DNA of 7,410 bases, from contig CAMWSI010000037.1 of NCBI GenBank assembly GCA_947176875.1, positions 1-7,410 of the forward strand, given 5' to 3'. How positions within the stretch are numbered: position 1 is the stretch's first letter; every line of letters begins with the position of its first letter. The notes under the pieces are model-generated. The model saw only the letters and a list, made by a program, of their open reading frames with translations. It was not told where the DNA came from and searched no databases. Below, piece by piece: positions 5,539 to 7,410 of the stretch. The stretch comes from an uncultured Bacteroidales bacterium. GTDB lineage: Bacteria; Bacteroidota; Bacteroidia; Bacteroidales; P3. A program made the translations under genes and the position numbers.

Positions 5539-6591
5539 ATGAAAAGAATGTACGTGCACACGAGCCTTGTCGGCCTGGCTTTCGCAGCCTTAATGACGTT
5601 CACCTCTTGTAAAATTGTCCGCACGGCCGACTACAACAAGTTGATTGAAGACAATATTCTGATGACCGAAAGCATTTTCCGCTCCGACTCCATCCAGAAC
5701 TGTTTCATGAGCGCTTATGCCGAAATCGAACGCAATATCGATGAAATCAAGGTAAGGGAGAAAATGATCGTTCAGGCCAACGAAGAGGGGCCGATCGACC
5801 AGCAACAGAAAATCCTGAACGACATCGCCGAAATCGGTAAACTCATGGAATCGAACCGCAAACAGTTGCGCCAGATGCAAAGCCTGCGCAAACAGTTGAT
5901 CGAATCCAAGAAACAGACGGCGCGTCTGCAGGAAGAAAACCGTCAGCTTCGCGAAAGCAACAAAATGCCCGTGGCTCCGCAGCCGGCGGCGGCTCCGGCA
6001 CCCGTCACGAACAACCAGTCCGAAAAGTTGGCTTACTACGAACGTGAAAACCAGCGTTTGGCCGCTCTGAACAAACAACTCGAAGACCAGATTACGGGCC
6101 TCAAGAATAAAGTGACCGAAAGCGAAGCCCGCATCGAAAGCCTCCAGGAAGAACTGGCGTTGCTGAAAGACGCGTATGCCGCCCTGCAGGCCATCAACGA
6201 TTCGCTGCAGGTCGAAATCGTCCGCTACCAGAAAGAAATCGAAAGCAAAGACACTCAATTGGCCGCCAAGGACAGCGAAATCGCCACGCTCAACAATTTG
6301 GTGGCTACGGCTTATTACTTCGTAGGTACGGCCAAAGACATCAAGACCAAAAACATTTTGGATAAGAAATCCATCAACCCGAATGTCAAGATCACGAACT
6401 TCGTCCGCATCGACAATTTCAACGAGACCAAGACGATTGAAACGAAGTCCGCGAAAGTGACGCTGATGAGCACGCACCCGTCGGGCAGTTATACGATCAA
6501 CAACAAGAATCCGAAAAACGTCGTGATCGAAATAAAGGATCCGGCCAAATTTTGGAGCATCACGCGCTTCTGCATCATCCAGAAGAAATAA
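5539..6591 (+). CDS. Coiled-coil lipoprotein with Cbp1-like C-terminal domain
   Basis: This encodes a 350-residue protein with a lipoprotein signal peptide: basic MKRM, a hydrophobic stretch to residue 20, and lipobox FTSC with the lipidated cysteine at 24. It is therefore expected on the periplasmic face of a membrane or on the cell surface. Residues about 85-140 and 160-252 are charged heptad-like coiled coil. They are interrupted by an Ala/Pro-rich hinge at 143-157 (MPVAPQPAAAPAPVT). A compact C-terminal domain follows from about 253 (NNLVATAYYFVGTAKDIK), with STHPSGSY at 311-318 and the ending DPAKFWSITRFCIIQ. This layout and C-terminus resemble the Bacteroides fragilis Cbp1 family, named as collagen-binding adhesins. 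That match is from memory, and most members have unproven function. There is no Shine-Dalgarno; an ATG at residue 4 would weaken the signal peptide. A strong terminator follows, so it is probably monocistronic. Confidence 0.85.
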   Translation: MKRMYVHTSLVGLAFAALMTFTSCKIVRTADYNKLIEDNILMTESIFRSDSIQNCFMSAYAEIERNIDEIKVREKMIVQANEEGPIDQQQKILNDIAEIGKLMESNRKQLRQMQSLRKQLIESKKQTARLQEENRQLRESNKMPVAPQPAAAPAPVTNNQSEKLAYYERENQRLAALNKQLEDQITGLKNKVTESEARIESLQEELALLKDAYAALQAINDSLQVEIVRYQKEIESKDTQLAAKDSEIATLNNLVATAYYFVGTAKDIKTKNILDKKSINPNVKITNFVRIDNFNETKTIETKSAKVTLMSTHPSGSYTINNKNPKNVVIEIKDPAKFWSITRFCIIQKK

Positions 6592-6611
6592 CGCTCAGGG
6601 ATGACCCTACG

Positions 6612-6646
6612 AAAAAGCGGTTGGACGAATATCCAACCGCTTTTTT
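6612..6646. terminator. Bidirectional Rho-independent terminator between convergent genes
   Basis: A perfect 14-bp stem, AAAAAGCGGTTGGA (6612-6625) with TCCAACCGCTTTTT (6632-6645), has a 6-nt loop. The plus strand continues as a six-T run and then ATTTT. The A run of the left arm supplies a U run on the minus strand, so the same element can end the lipoprotein transcript 20 nt after its stop and the deoC transcript arriving from the right. Confidence 0.92.
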
Positions 6647-6712
6647 ATTTTGCCTGTCAGCCGCCAATATACGGAACAGGAGATTTTATAGCTTCACATG
6701 AAATATTCCCAC

Positions 6713-6787
6713 CTACGGCATATCGCTGAACGGTTCCCCCGCCATCTTCATCGAGCCGGTTTTCCCGTCATCGGAAACTTCCGTCAC
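6713..6787 (-). CDS. Possible 24-codon ORF overlapping the deoC stop (GTGA)
   Basis: A GTG at 6787-6785 overlaps the deoC TGA by 3 nt in the translational-coupling pattern GTGA. The frame is open for 24 codons to TAG at 6713. The product starts VTEVSDDGKTGSMKMAGEPF and ends SDMP, with codon choice like real genes here (ggc, tcg, gcg, ccg, acc). It could be a genuine small gene, a remnant, or the old C-terminus of deoC or a downstream gene separated by a frameshift. I recognise no family. It lies between deoC and the shared terminator. Confidence 0.2.
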   Translation of the reverse strand: MTEVSDDGKTGSMKMAGEPFSDMP

Positions 6788-7410
6788 GCCAGACCCGCCG
6801 CTTCCGCCAACCCGTCGGCCAAGCGACTCGCACCTATACGGAATAAACCGGGATTCAACCATTCTTCGCCTAAAACGGCATAGAGCAATTGAAAATAAGG
6901 CAATACAGCCTCTACCGTAGATATGCCGCCGGCCGGCTTTATCCCTATACGACGACCACTCTGCGCATAGTACGTCTCTATGACCCGCAACATGACATAA
7001 TAAGCCTCCAACGTTGCCGAAACCGCTATCTTTCCCGTAGAAGTCTTGATGAAATCGGCACCGTTCTCAATGGACAACCGGGCGGCCGCCTCTATCAAAT
7101 CCAAATCCTGCAAGGCACCCGTTTCCAAAATCACTTTCAAACATTTTCCGCCGCAAACGGTTTTCATGGCCTTTATTTCATCGCCCGCCCGCCGATAATC
7201 GCCCTCCAAAAAAGCACCTTGCGCCAAGACCATGTCCAATTCATCCGCCCCTTGTTCCAACACATAACGGGCTTCGGCCAATTTCAATTCCAATGGAATC
7301 TGGGAAGCCGGAAAACCACCCGCGACGCAAGCTGTCCGGATGCCGCTTCCTTTCAGCAACGAAGCCGCCAGACCCGCATAATACGGATAGACACATACAC
7401 CGCCCGTATG
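6784..7410 (-). CDS. deoC: Deoxyribose-phosphate aldolase (partial, N-terminus outside window)
   Basis: DeoC is a cytosolic class I aldolase that splits 2-deoxy-D-ribose 5-phosphate into glyceraldehyde 3-phosphate and acetaldehyde in deoxynucleoside catabolism. The frame runs from the window edge to TGA at 6786-6784, showing 208 residues. They begin HTGGVCVYPYYAG, which corresponds to the ICIYP strand near residue 50 of the 259-residue E. coli enzyme. The active site is complete. GADELDMV carries the Asp equivalent to E. coli D102, and FIKTSTGK holds the Schiff-base Lys (K167 equivalent, visible residue 122). GIKPAGG holds the K201 equivalent (visible residue 158), and FRIGASRL near the C-terminus is the phosphate-binding segment. 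The long-form spacing between the two lysine motifs resembles the E. coli type. A TTG at 7359 is internal, not the start. The gene converges on the lipoprotein gene and shares its terminator. Confidence 0.96.
   Translation of the reverse strand, partial: HTGGVCVYPYYAGLAASLLKGSGIRTACVAGGFPASQIPLELKLAEARYVLEQGADELDMVLAQGAFLEGDYRRAGDEIKAMKTVCGGKCLKVILETGALQDLDLIEAAARLSIENGADFIKTSTGKIAVSATLEAYYVMLRVIETYYAQSGRRIGIKPAGGISTVEAVLPYFQLLYAVLGEEWLNPGLFRIGASRLADGLAEAAGLA

Noticed and set aside
5590..6477. 295-codon minus-strand open frame opposite the lipoprotein gene
   Set aside because: The plus frame has a signal peptide, lipobox, coiled coil and terminator. The reverse frame is a Phe/Val/Asp-rich mirror of the coiled-coil codons.
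6698..6883. 61-codon plus-strand frame starting MKYSHLRHIAE
   Set aside because: It runs antisense into the well-supported 3' end of deoC and has no recognisable similarity.
6784..7359. deoC starting at the TTG at 7359
   Set aside because: The frame remains open to the window edge and the upstream residues (GGVCVYPYYAG) are conserved DeoC sequence, so the start lies outside the window.

Overview
The window looks like chromosomal DNA from a member of the Bacteroidota, most likely Bacteroidales. Three things point there: a very large DUF4175-type membrane protein of the Bacteroidetes form, a coiled-coil lipoprotein with a Bacteroides-style lipobox and a Cbp1-like C-terminal domain, and promoter elements of the TAnnTTTG (-7) type with no clear Shine-Dalgarno in front of two of the three visible start codons. 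I cannot name genus or species. The long coding regions are GC-rich, while the left 1.5 kb is visibly more AT-rich.

Layout. Positions 1-120 hold the probable 3' end of a plus-strand gene and its terminator. From about 120 to 1544 the only convincing gene is a small YafP-like GNAT acetyltransferase (340-819). Around it are four copies of the palindrome GTTCCACGTGGAAC, the core of the bacterial chromosome-partition site parS, at about 156, 853, 1312 and 1481, together with several imperfect inverted repeats. All four lie outside genes. This cluster is the most notable thing in the window and suggests a ParB-loading (centromere) region, probably on the origin side of the chromosome. No parA, parB, dnaA or recognisable DnaA-box cluster is present here.

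Positions 1545-5330 (minus) encode a 1261-residue DUF4175-type protein with three N-terminal membrane segments, a large beta-rich region and a long helical, Gln/Glu-rich C-terminal half. It is divergent from a 350-residue coiled-coil lipoprotein (5539-6591, plus). The 208-bp gap between them carries candidate promoters in both directions and a 17-nt palindrome at the expected transcript start of the DUF4175 gene. The lipoprotein ends at a strong bidirectional terminator (6612-6646), shared with deoC (deoxyribose-phosphate aldolase), which converges on it from the right and runs off the window edge.

Functionally the genes do not form one pathway. The divergent pair are both envelope proteins and could be co-regulated, deoC is housekeeping nucleoside catabolism, and the left part is best read as a partition region with a small acetyltransferase gene inside it. 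I saw no insertion sequence, CRISPR array, tRNA, rRNA or known defence system.
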